A DNA stretch of 64,000 nt from Chondrilla cf. caribensis (lineage: Eukaryota > Porifera > Demospongiae > Chondrillida > Chondrillidae), in NCBI GenBank assembly GCA_964020155.1, contig OZ026551.1, positions 1 through 64,000 on the forward strand, read 5' to 3'. Numbering within the stretch: the stretch's first letter is position 1; each line of letters opens with the position of its first letter. The notes beneath the pieces are model-generated. The model made no database searches. It was not told the origin of the DNA and saw nothing but the letters and a program-made list of their open reading frames with translations. Shown here piece after piece: positions 7,481-19,170 of this stretch. The translations under genes and the position numbers were made by a program.

Positions 7481-7520
7481 AGGCGTAATACACTTATATA
7501 TGAATCTACATACAAAGTAT
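7481..7520 (+). repeat. First satellite monomer, 5' fragment
   Basis: AGGCGTAATACACTTATATA and the following 20 bases match the start of the 348-bp monomer exactly. The monomer is then interrupted by the insertion at 7521-8184 and resumes at about 8190 at the corresponding point (ATTGGCAATAGGGGG). Confidence 0.92.
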
Positions 7521-8184
7521 ATGTGATGGGATATGAGAAAAGGGGTACTTCTTGTTGTGTACACAAGTGTTGGTAGAGGTCAAAATATGGTTTTGCGTTT
7601 TTGTAAACGATCTTTATTTTATTCCGGAATCATAGTCTATACCATTAGTAGAATGGTACCTGAAAGCGCCGTGATGATACGTCTTGTGATTTTGGAGATA
7701 TACTCGAATTTCTATCACCCGGAAGTACGCCATTTTTAGTTTGCGAAGTTATACAATTGCCGCACAACAAGCGCGGAATGTATAAAGACATTTGCATACG
7801 TAGGTAAATGGCTAACAGTCCACACTTTAGAGTAAATAGGAGTTTTTCAAGCCAAAATCGTACATGTAATCCTAAATAAATTCAATTAAAAGCACATAAA
7901 ATTCGCGACGATTGCGAACGCCATTTTTTAATTATGAAAATCAGTTATGATGTCACGGTTTGCGAGTATACGGAGGTTTGTGGTCAAACCTTAACTACGC
8001 TCGTTCTCACTTTCGCGATATACAGGGATGACTGCTAATTTTCCGCATAACTCGATGAGGAAGCAACGTACGGAAAAATGTTTTGCGTCATCGTAATGCT
8101 CTGGGATAGCGCTATCGACTGATACCAAAAAACGCAAAAGCACGAAAAATGAAGAAGTACCCCTTTTCTCAAATCCGTACACAT
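7521..8184. mobile_element. Non-autonomous DNA-transposon-like insertion with terminal inverted repeats
   Basis: The ends are inverted copies over 33 bases with about four mismatches. The inner 20 are identical: TGAGAAAAGGGGTACTTCTT at 7534-7553 and its complement at 8152-8171. The ~660-bp element interrupts a satellite monomer within its TATA-rich part. A TA target duplication is possible, but the TA-rich flanks hide it. No transposase ORF is present; the longest ORFs (68 and 98 codons) have no recognisable domain. Base composition (CG-containing, TTTTGCGTTTTT near both ends) differs from the satellite. It is a MITE-like element of unknown superfamily. Confidence 0.7.
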
Positions 8185-8189
8185 TAATA

Positions 8190-10553
8190 TATATATATTG
8201 GCAATAGGGGGAAATTTTGGTCGACATCAAAATGAAACTTTTTGCTATCAGAAGGTAGCTACCAGGTCCAGGAGTGTGTCTGTGCATTTGGATTTGACCT
8301 AGGATGCATCACGTGCACACAGGAGAGGCCGTGGTGACAAGACCAAAATTTGACATTTTTTGGGCTTGTCACCACGAGGCTTATAGCGCACTCAGGACAA
8401 TCAGAATGCTTACGAAATTGTGTTGGTGAGTTAGGCATGGACACTAGGTAGCCCTTGGTGACCAGCAAAGAAATCTCAAATTGCTTAGGTGATCACCACA
8501 AGGCGTAATACACTTATATATGAATCTACATACAAAGTATATACATTGGTAATAGGGGGAAATTTTGGTCGACATCAAAATGAAACTTTTTGCTATCAGA
8601 AGGTAGCTACCAGGTCCAGGAGTGTGTCTGTGCATTTGGATTTGAGCTATGATGCATCACGTGCACACAGGAGTGGCCGTGGTGACAAGACCAAAAATTG
8701 ACATTTTTTGGGCTTGTCACCACGAGGCTTATAGCGCACTCAGGACAATCAGAATGCTTACGAAATTGTGTTGGTGAGTTAGGCATGGACACTAGGTAGC
8801 CCACGGTGACCAGCAAAGAAATATCAAATTGCTTAGGTGATCACCACAAAGCGTAATACACTTATATATGAATCTATGTACAAAGTATATACATTGGCAA
8901 TAGGGGGAAATTTTGGTCGACATCAAAATGCAACTTTTTGCTATCAGAAGGTAGCTACCAGGTCCAGGAGTGTGTCTGTGCATTTGGATTTGAGCTATGA
9001 TGCATCACGTGCACACAGGAGAGGCCGTGGTGACAAGACAAAAAATTGACATTTTTTGGGCTTGTCACCACGAGGCTTATAGCGCACTCAGGACAATCAG
9101 AATGCTTACGAAATTGTGTTGGTGAGTTAGGCATGGACACAAGGTAGCCCATGGTGACCAGCAAAGAAATATCAAATTGCTTAGGTGATCACCACAAGGC
9201 GTATTACACGCATATATGAATCTACATACAAAGTATATACATTGATAATAGGGGGAAATTTTGGTCGACATCAAAATGCAATTTTTTGCTATCAGAAGGT
9301 AGCTACCAGGTCCAGGAGTGTGTCTGTGCATTTGGATTTGAGCTATGATGCATCACGTGCACACAGGAGAGGCCGTGGTGACAAGATCAAAAATTGACAT
9401 TTTTTGGGCTTGTCACCACGAGGCTTATAGCGCACTCAGGACAATCAGAATGCTTACGAAATTGTGTTGGTGAGTTAGGCATGGACACTAGGTAGCCCAT
9501 GGTGACCAGCAAAGAAATATCAAATTGCTTAGGTGATCACCACAAGGCGTATTACACGCATATATGAATGTACATACAAAGTATATACATTTTATTATAT
9601 GTGGCACTGGGGGGAAATTTTGGTCGACACCAAAATGCAACTTTTTGCTATCAGAAGGTAGCTACCAGGTCCAGGAGTGTGTCTGTGCATTTGGATTTGA
9701 GCTATGATGCATCACGTGCACACAGGAGAGGCCGTGGTGACAAGATCAAAAATTGACATTTTTTGGGCTTGTCACCACGAGGCTTATAGCGCACTCAGGA
9801 CAATCAGAATGCTTACGAAATTGTGTTGGTGAGTTAGGCATGGACACTAGGTAGCCCATGGTGACCAGCAAAGAAATATCAAATTGCTTAGGTGATCACC
9901 ACAAGGCGTATTACACGCATATATGAATGTACATACAAAGTATATACATTTTATTATATGTGGCACTGGGGGGAAATTTTGGTCGACACCAAAATGCAAC
10001 TTTTTGCTATCAGAAGGTAGCTACCAGGTCCAGGAGTGTGTCTGTGCATTTGGATTTGAGCTATGATGCATCACGTGCACACAGGAGAGGCCGTGGTGAC
10101 AAGACAAAAAATTGACATTTTTTGGGCTTGTCACCACGAGGCTTATAGCGCACTCAGGACAATCAGAATGCTTACGAAATTGTGTTGGTGAGTTAGGCAT
10201 GGACACTAGGTAGGCCATGGTGACCAGCAAAGAAATATCAAATTGCTTAGGTGATCACCACAAGGCGTAATACACTTATATATGAATCTACATACAAAGT
10301 ATATACATTGGCAATAGGGGGAAATTTTTGTTGACATCAAAATGCATCTTTTTGCTATCAGAAGGTAGCTACCAGGTCCAGGAGTGTGTCTGTGCATTTG
10401 GATTTGAGCTATGATGCATCACGTGCACACAGGAGAGGCCGTGGTGACAAGATCAAAAATTGACATTTTTTGGGCTTGTCACCACGAGGCTTATAGCGCA
10501 CTCAGGACAATCAGAATGCTTACGAAATTGTGTTGGTGAGTTAGGCATGGACA
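8190..10553 (+). repeat. Satellite block A, monomeric
   Basis: About seven monomers without clear higher-order period. It opens with 348-bp forms and then shows two adjacent 359-bp forms (around 9540-10250). It is next to the telomere-repeat junction. Confidence 0.8.
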
Positions 10554-12049
10554 CTAGGTAGCCCACGGTGACAAGCAAAGAAATCTCAAATTGCTTAGGT
10601 GATCACCACAAGGCGTATTACACGCATATATGAATGTACATACAAAGTATATACATTGGCAATAGAGGGAAATTTTGGTCGACATCAAAATGCATCTTTT
10701 TGCTATCAGAAGGTAGCTACCAGGTCCAGGAGTGTGTCTGTGCATTTGGATTTGAGCTATGATGCATCACGTGCACACAGGAGAGGCCGTGGTGACAAGA
10801 TCAAAAATTGACATTTTTTGGGCTTGTCACCACGAGGCTTATAGCGCACTCAGGACAATCAGAATGCTTACGAAATTGTGTTGGTGAGTTAGGCATGGAC
10901 ACTAGGTAGCCCATGGTGACCAGCAAAGAAATATCAAATTGCTTAGGTGATCACCACAAGGCGTATTACACGCATATATGAATGTACATACAAAGTATAT
11001 ACATTTTATTATATGTGGCACTGGGGGGAAATTTTGGTCAACACCAAAATGCAACTTTTTGCTATCAGAAGGTAGCTACCAGGTCCAGGAGTGTGTCTGT
11101 GCATTTGGATTTGAGCTATGATGCATCACGTGCACACAGGAGAGGCCGTGGTGACAAGATCAAAAATTGACATTTTTTGGGCTTGTCACCACGAGGCTTA
11201 TAGCGCACTCAGGACAATCAGAATGCTTACGAAATTGTGTTGGTGAGTTAGGCATGGACACTAGGTAGGCCATGGTGACCAGCAAAGAAATATCAAATTG
11301 CTTAGGTGATCACCACAAGGCGTAATACACTTATATATGAATCTACATACAAAGTATATACATTGGCAATAGGGGGAAATTTTGGTCGAAATCAAAATGC
11401 ATCTTTTTGCTATCAGAAGGTAGCTACCAGGTCCAGGAGTGTGTCTGTGCATTTGGATTTGAGCTATGATGCATCACGTGCACACAGGAGAGGCCGTGGT
11501 GACAAGACCAAAAATTGACATTTTTTGGGCTTGTCACCACGAGGCTTATAGTGCACTCAGGACAATCAGAATGCTTACGAAATTGTGTTGGTGAGTTAGG
11601 CATGGACACTAGGTAGCCCACGGTGACAAGCAAAGAGATCTCTAATTGCTTAGGTGATCACCACAAGGTGTATTACACGCATATATGAATGTACATACAA
11701 AGTATATACATTGGCAATAGGGGGAAATTTTGGTCGAAATCAAAATGCATCTTTTTGCTATCAGAAGGTAGCTACCAGGTCCAGGAGTGTGTCTGTGCAT
11801 TTGGATTTGAGCTATGATGCATCACGTGCACACAGGAGAGTCCGTGGTGACAAGATCAAAAATTGACATTTTTTGGGCTTGTCACCACGAGGCTTATAGC
11901 GCACTCAGGACAATCAGAATGCTTACGAAATTGTGTTGGTGAGTTAGGCATGGACACTAGGTAGCCCTTGGTGACCAGCAAAGAAATCTCAAATTGCTTA
12001 GGTGATCACCCAAGGCGTAATACACTTATATATGAATCTACATACAAAG

Positions 12050-12085
<36 letters not shown>

Positions 12086-14517
12086 ATAGGGGGAAATTTT
12101 GGTCGACATCAAAATGCATCTTATTGCTATCAGAAGGTAGCTACCAGGTCCAGGAGTGTGTCTGTACATTTGGATTTGAGCTATGATGCATCACGTGCAC
12201 ACAGGAGAGGCCGTGGTGACAAGACAAAAAATTGACATTTTTTGGGCTTGTCACCACGAGGCTTATAGCGCACTCAGGACAATCAGAATGCTTACGAAAT
12301 TGTGTTGGTGAGTTAGGCATGGACACTAGGTAGCCCATGGTGACCAGCAAAGAAATATCAAATTGCTTAGGTGATCACCACAAGGCGTAATACACTTATA
12401 TATGAATCTACATACAAAGTATATACATTGGCAATAGGGGGAAATTTTGGTCGACATCAAAATGCATCTTTTTGCTATCAGAAGGTAGCTACCAGGTCCA
12501 GGAGTGTGTCTGTGCATTTGGATTTGAGCTATGATGCATCACGTGCACACAGGAGAGGCCGTGGTGACAAGATCAAAAATTGACATTTTTTGGGCTTGTC
12601 ACCACGAGGCTTATAGCGCACTCAGGACAATTAGAATGCTTACGAAATTGTGTTGGTGAGTTAGGCATGGACACTAGGTAGCCCACGGTGACAAGCAAAG
12701 AAATCTCAAATTGCTTAGGTGATCACCACAAGGCGTATTACACGCATATATGAATGTACATACAAAGTATATACATTGGCAATAGGGGGAAATTTTGGTC
12801 GACATCAAAATGCATCTTTTTGTTATCAGAAGGTAGCTACCAGGTCCAGGAGTGTGTCTGCGCATTTGGATTTGACCTAGGATGCATCACGTGCACGCAG
12901 GAGAGGCCGTGGTGACAAGATCAAAAATTGACATTTTTTGGGCTTGTCACCACGAGGCTTATAGCGCACTCAGGACAAGCAGAATGCTTACGAAATTGTG
13001 TTGGTGAGTTAGGCATGGACACTAGGTAGCCCTTGGTGACCAGCAAAGAAATCTCAAATTGCTTAGGTGATCACCACAAGGCGTATTACACGCATATATG
13101 AATGTACATACAAAGTATATACATTGGCAATAGAGGGAAATTTTGGTCGACATCAAAATGCATCTTTTTGCTATCAGAAGGTAGCTACCAGGTCCAGGAG
13201 TGTGTCTGTGCATTTGGATTTGAGCTATGATGCATCACGTGCACACAGGAGAGGCCGTGGTGACAAGATCAAAAATTGACATTTTTTGGGCTTGTCACCA
13301 CGAGGCTTATAGCGCACTCAGGACAATCAGAATGCTTACGAAATTGTGTTGGTGAGTTAGGCATGGACACTAGGTAGCCCATGGTGACCAGCAAAGAAAT
13401 ATCAAATTGCTTAGGTGATCACCACAAGGCGTATTACACGCATATATGAATGTACATACAAAGTATATACATTTTATTATATGTGGCACTGGGGGGAAAT
13501 TTTGGTCAACACCAAAATGCAACTTTTTGCTATCAGAAGGTAGCTACCAGGTCCAGGAGTGTGTCTGTGCATTTGGATTTGAGCTATGATGCATCACGTG
13601 CACACAGGAGAGGCCGTGGTGACAAGATCAAAAATTGACATTTTTTGGGCTTGTCACCACGAGGCTTATAGCGCACTCAGGACAATCAGAATGCTTACGA
13701 AATTGTGTTGGTGAGTTAGGCATGGACACTAGGTAGGCCATGGTGACCAGCAAAGAAATATCAAATTGCTTAGGTGATCACCACAAGGCGTAATACACTT
13801 ATATATGAATCTACATACAAAGTATATACATTGGCAATAGGGGGAAATTTTGGTCGAAATCAAAATGCATCTTTTTGCTATCAGAAGGTAGCTACCAGGT
13901 CCAGGAGTGTGTCTGTGCATTTGGATTTGAGCTATGATGCATCACGTGCACACAGGAGAGGCCGTGGTGACAAGACCAAAAATTGACATTTTTTGGGCTT
14001 GTCACCACGAGGCTTATAGTGCACTCAGGACAATCAGAATGCTTACGAAATTGTGTTGGTGAGTTAGGCATGGACACTAGGTAGCCCACGGTGACAAGCA
14101 AAGAGATCTCTAATTGCTTAGGTGATCACCACAAGGTGTATTACACGCATATATGAATGTACATACAAAGTATATACATTGGCAATAGGGGGAAATTTTG
14201 GTCGAAATCAAAATGCATCTTTTTGCTATCAGAAGGTAGCTACCAGGTCCAGGAGTGTGTCTGTGCATTTGGATTTGAGCTATGATGCATCACGTGCACA
14301 CAGGAGAGTCCGTGGTGACAAGATCAAAAATTGACATTTTTTGGGCTTGTCACCACGAGGCTTATAGCGCACTCAGGACAATCAGAATGCTTACGAAATT
14401 GTGTTGGTGAGTTAGGCATGGACACTAGGTAGCCCTTGGTGACCAGCAAAGAAATCTCAAATTGCTTAGGTGATCACCCAAGGCGTAATACACTTATATA
14501 TGAATCTACATACAAAG

Positions 14518-14553
<36 letters not shown>

Positions 14554-15489
14554 ATAGGGGGAAATTTTGGTCGACATCAAAATGCATCTTATTGCTATCA
14601 GAAGGTAGCTACCAGGTCCAGGAGTGTGTCTGTACATTTGGATTTGAGCTATGATGCATCACGTGCACACAGGAGAGGCCGTGGTGACAAGACAAAAAAT
14701 TGACATTTTTTGGGCTTGTCACCACGAGGCTTATAGCGCACTCAGGACAATCAGAATGCTTACGAAATTGTGTTGGTGAGTTAGGCATGGACACTAGGTA
14801 GGCCATGGTGACCAGCAAAGAAATATCAAATTGCTTAGGTGATCACCACAAGGCGTAATACACTTATATATGAATCTACATACAAAGTATATACATTGGC
14901 AATAGGGGGAAATTTTGGTCGACATCAAAATGCATCTTTTTGCTATCAGAAGGTAGCTACCAGGTCCAGGAGTGTGTCTGTGCATTTGGATTTGAGCTAT
15001 GATGCATCACGTGCACACAGGAGAGGCCGTGGTGACAAGATCAAAAATTGACATTTTTTGGGCTTGTCACCACGAGGCTTATAGCGCACTCAGGACAATT
15101 AGAATGCTTACGAAATTGTGTTGGTGAGTTAGGCATGGACACTAGGTAGCCCACGGTGACAAGCAAAGAAATCTCAAATTGCTTAGGTGATCACCACAAG
15201 GCGTATTACACGCATATATGAATGTACATACAAAGTATATACATTGGCAATAGGGGGAAATTTTGGTCGACATCAAAATGCATCTTTTTGTTATCAGAAG
15301 GTAGCTACCAGGTCCAGGAGTGTGTCTGCGCATTTGGATTTGACCTAGGATGCATCACGTGCACGCAGGAGAGGCCGTGGTGACAAGATCAAAAATTGAC
15401 ATTTTTTGGGCTTGTCACCACGAGGCTTATAGCGCACTCAGGACAAGCAGAATGCTTACGAAATTGTGTTGGTGAGTTAGGCATGGACA
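10554..15489 (+). repeat. Satellite block B, 2468-bp higher-order repeat, two copies
   Basis: Copies at about 10554-13021 and 13022-15489 hold seven monomers each, with the same variants in the same order. These include a 359-bp monomer, one with GAGATCTCTAATTGC, and one with an expanded TA tract (12048-12078 and 14516-14546). The copies look nearly identical, so the duplication is recent. Confidence 0.88.
12048..12078. repeat. TA dinucleotide expansion inside a satellite monomer
   Basis: The GTATATACATTGG part of the monomer is replaced by an (AT)n run followed by GTATGTAATAGG. Copies of this expanded monomer occur at about 14516 and 15942, carried by the higher-order duplication. Confidence 0.85.
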
Positions 15490-15942
15490 CTAGGTAGCCC
15501 TTGGTGACCAGCAAAGAAATCTCAAATTGCTTAGGTGATCACCACAAGGCGTATTACACGCATATATGAATGTACATACAAAGTATATACATTTTATTAT
15601 ATGTGGCACTGGGGGGAAATTTTGGTCGACACCAAAATGCAACTTTTTGCTATCAGAAGGTAGCTACCAGGTCCAGGAGTGTGTCTGTGCATTGGGATTT
15701 GAGCTATGATGCATCACGTGCACACAGGAGAGGCCGTGGTGACAAGATCAAAAAATTGACATTATTTGGGCTTGTCACCACGAGGCTTATAGCGCACTCA
15801 GGACAATCAGAATGCTTACGAAATTGTGTTGGTGAGTTAGGCATGGACACTAGGTAGCCCTTGGTGACCAGCAAAGAAATATCAAATTGCTTAGGTGATC
15901 ACCCAAGGCGTAATACACTTATATATGAATCTACATACAAAG

Positions 15943-15978
<36 letters not shown>

Positions 15979-18900
15979 ATAGGGGGAAATTTTGGTCGAC
16001 ATCAAAATGCATCTTATTGCTATCAGAAAGTACCTACCAGGTCCAGGAGTGTGTCTGTGCATTTGGATTTGAGCTATGATGCATCACGTGCACACAGGAG
16101 AGGCCGTGGTGACAAGACCACAAATTGACATTTTTTGGGCTTGTCACCACGAGGCTTATAGCGCACTCAGGACAATCAGAATGCTTACGAAATTGTGTTG
16201 GTGAGTTAGGCATGGACACTAGGTAGCCCATGGTGACCAGCAAAGAAATATCAAATTGCTTAGGTGATCACCACAAGGCGTAATACACTTATATATGAAT
16301 CTACATACAAAGTATTTACATTGGCAATAGGGGGAAATTTTGGTTGACAACAAAATGCATCTTTTTGCTATCAGAAGGTAGCTACCAGGTCCAGGAGTGT
16401 GTCTGTGCATTTGCATTTGAGCTATGATGCATTACGTGCACACAGGAGAGGCCGTGGTAACAAGACCACAAATTGACATTTTTTGGGCTTGTCACCACGA
16501 GGCTTATAGCGCACTCAGGACAATCAGAATGCTTACGAAATTGTGTTGGTGAGTTAGGCATGGACACTAGGTAGCCCTTGGTGACCAGCAAAGAAATATC
16601 AAATTGCTTAGGTGATCACCAAAAGGCGTAATACACTTATATATGAATCTACATACAAAGTATATACATTGGCAATAGGGGGAAATTTTGGTCGACATCA
16701 AAATGCATCTTTTTGCTATCAGAAGGTAGCTACCAGGTCCAGGAGTGTGTCTGTGCATTTGGATTTGAGCTATGATGCATTACGTGCACACAGGAGAGGC
16801 CGTGGTGACAAGACCAAAAATTGACATTTTTTGGGCTTGTCACCACGAGGCTTATAGCGCACTCAGGACAATCAGAATGCTTACGAAATTGTGTTGGTGA
16901 GTTAGGCATGGACACTAGGTAGCCCATGGTGACCAGCAAAGAAATATCAAATTGCTTAGGTGATCACCCAAGGCGTAATACACTTATATATGAATCTACA
17001 TACAAAGTATATACATTGGCAATAGGGGGAAATTTTGGTCGAAATCAAAATGCATCTTTTTGCTATCAGAAGGTAGCTACCAGGTCCAGGAGTGTGTCTG
17101 TGCATTTGGATTTGACCTATGATGCATCACGTGCACACAGGAGAGGCCGTGGTGACAAGACCAAAAATTGACATTTTTTGGGCTTGTCACCACGAGGCTT
17201 ATAGCGCACTCAGGACAATCAGAATGCTTACGAAATTGTGTTGGTGAGTTAGGCATGGACACTAGGTAGCCCATGGTGACCAGCAAAGAAATATCAAATT
17301 GCTTAGGTGATCACCACAAGGCGTATTACACGCATATATGAATCTACATACAAAGTATATATATATTGGTAATAGGGGGAAATTTTGGTCGAAATCAAAA
17401 TGCATCTTTTTGCTATCAGAAGGTAGCTACCAGGTCCAGGAGTGTGTCTGTGCATTTGGATTTGAACTATGATGCATCACGTGCACACAGGAGAGGCCGT
17501 GGTGACAAGACCAAAATTGACATTTTTTGGGCTTGTCACCACGAGGCTTATAGCGCACTCAGGACAATCAGAATGCTTACGAAATTGTGTTGGTGAGTTA
17601 GGCATGGACACTAGGTAGCCCTTGGTGACCAGCAAAGAAATATCAAATTGCTTAGGTGATCACCACAAGGCGTATTACACGCATATATGAATGTACATAC
17701 AAAGTATATACATTTTATTATATGTGGCACTGGGGGGAAATTTTGGTCGACATCAAAATGCATCTTTTTGCTATCAGAAGGTAGCTACCAGGTCCAGGAG
17801 TGTGTCTGTGCATTTGGATTTGAGCTATGATGCATCACGTGCACACAGGAGAGGCCGTGGTGACAAGATCAAAAATTGACATTTTTTGGGCTTGTCACCA
17901 CGAGGCTTATAGCGCACTCAGGACAATCAGAATGCTTACGAAATTGTGTTGGTGAGTTAGGCATGGACACTAGGTAGGCCATGGTGACCAGCAAAGAAAT
18001 ATCAAATTGCTTAGGTGATCACCACAAGGCGTAATACACTTATATATGAATCTACATACAAAGTATATACATTGGCAATAGGGGGAAATTTTGGTCGACA
18101 TCAAAATGCATCTTTTTGCTATCAGAAGGTAGCTACCAGGTCCAGGAGTGTGTCTGTGCATTTGGATTTGACCTATGATGCATCACGTGCACACAGGAGA
18201 GGCCGTGGTGACAAGATCAAAAATTGACATTTTTTGGGCTTGTCACCACGAGGCTTATAGCGCACTCAGGGCAATCAGAATGCTTACGAAATTGTGTTGG
18301 TGAGTTAGGCATGGACACTAGGTAGCCCATGGTGACCAGCAAAGAAATCTCAAATTGCTTAGGTGATCACCACAAGGCGTATTACACGCATATATGAATG
18401 TACATACAAAGTATATACATTTTATTACATGTGGCATTGGGGGGAAATTTTGGTCGAAATCAAAATGAAACTTTTTGCTATCAGAAGGTAGCTACCAGGT
18501 CCAGGAGTGTGTCTGTGCATTTGGATTTGAGCTATGATGCATCACGTGCACACAGGAGAGGCCGTGGTGACAAGACAAAAAATTGACATTTTTTGGGCTT
18601 GTCACCACGAGGCTTATAGCGCACTCAGGACAATCAGAATGCTTACGAAATTGTGTTGGTGAGTTAGGCATGGACACTAGGTAGCCCATGGTGATCAGCA
18701 AAGAAATATCAAATTGCTTAGGTGATCACCCAAGGCGTAATACACTTATATATGAATCTACATACAAAGTATATACATTGGCAATAGGGGGAAATTTTGG
18801 TCGACATCAAAATGCAACTTTTTGCTATCAGAAGGTAGCTACCAGGTCCAGGAGTGTGTCTGTGCATTTGGATTTGAGCTATGATGCATTACGTGCACAA

Positions 18901-19170
18901 AGGAGAGGCCGTGGTGACAAGACCAAAAATTGATATTTTTTGGGCTTATAGCGCACTCAGGACAATCAGAATGCTTACGAAATTGTGTTGGTGAGTTAGG
19001 CATGGACACTAGGTAGCCCATGGTGACCAGCAAAGAAATATCAAATTGCTTAGGTGATCACCCAAGGCGTAATACACTTATATATGAATCTACATACAAA
19101 GTATATACATTGGCAATAGGGGGAAATTTTGGTCGAAATCAAAATGCATCTTTTTGCTATCAGAAGGTAG
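15490..19170 (+). repeat. Satellite block C, mixed monomers
   Basis: About ten monomers of mixed type. One carries a TA expansion near 15942-15972 like those in block B. One monomer near 18930-18960 has lost about 15 bases from the right hairpin arm (TTGGGCTTATAGCG joins directly). Confidence 0.8.

Noticed and set aside
7268..7564. 98-codon minus-strand ORF and a 75-codon companion near 7.4 kb
   Set aside because: They are created by reading through the CCCTAA tract (RVRVRV and LGLGLG runs).
7521..8184. A transposase gene inside the inverted-repeat element
   Set aside because: No ORF exceeds about 100 codons and none has recognisable catalytic motifs.
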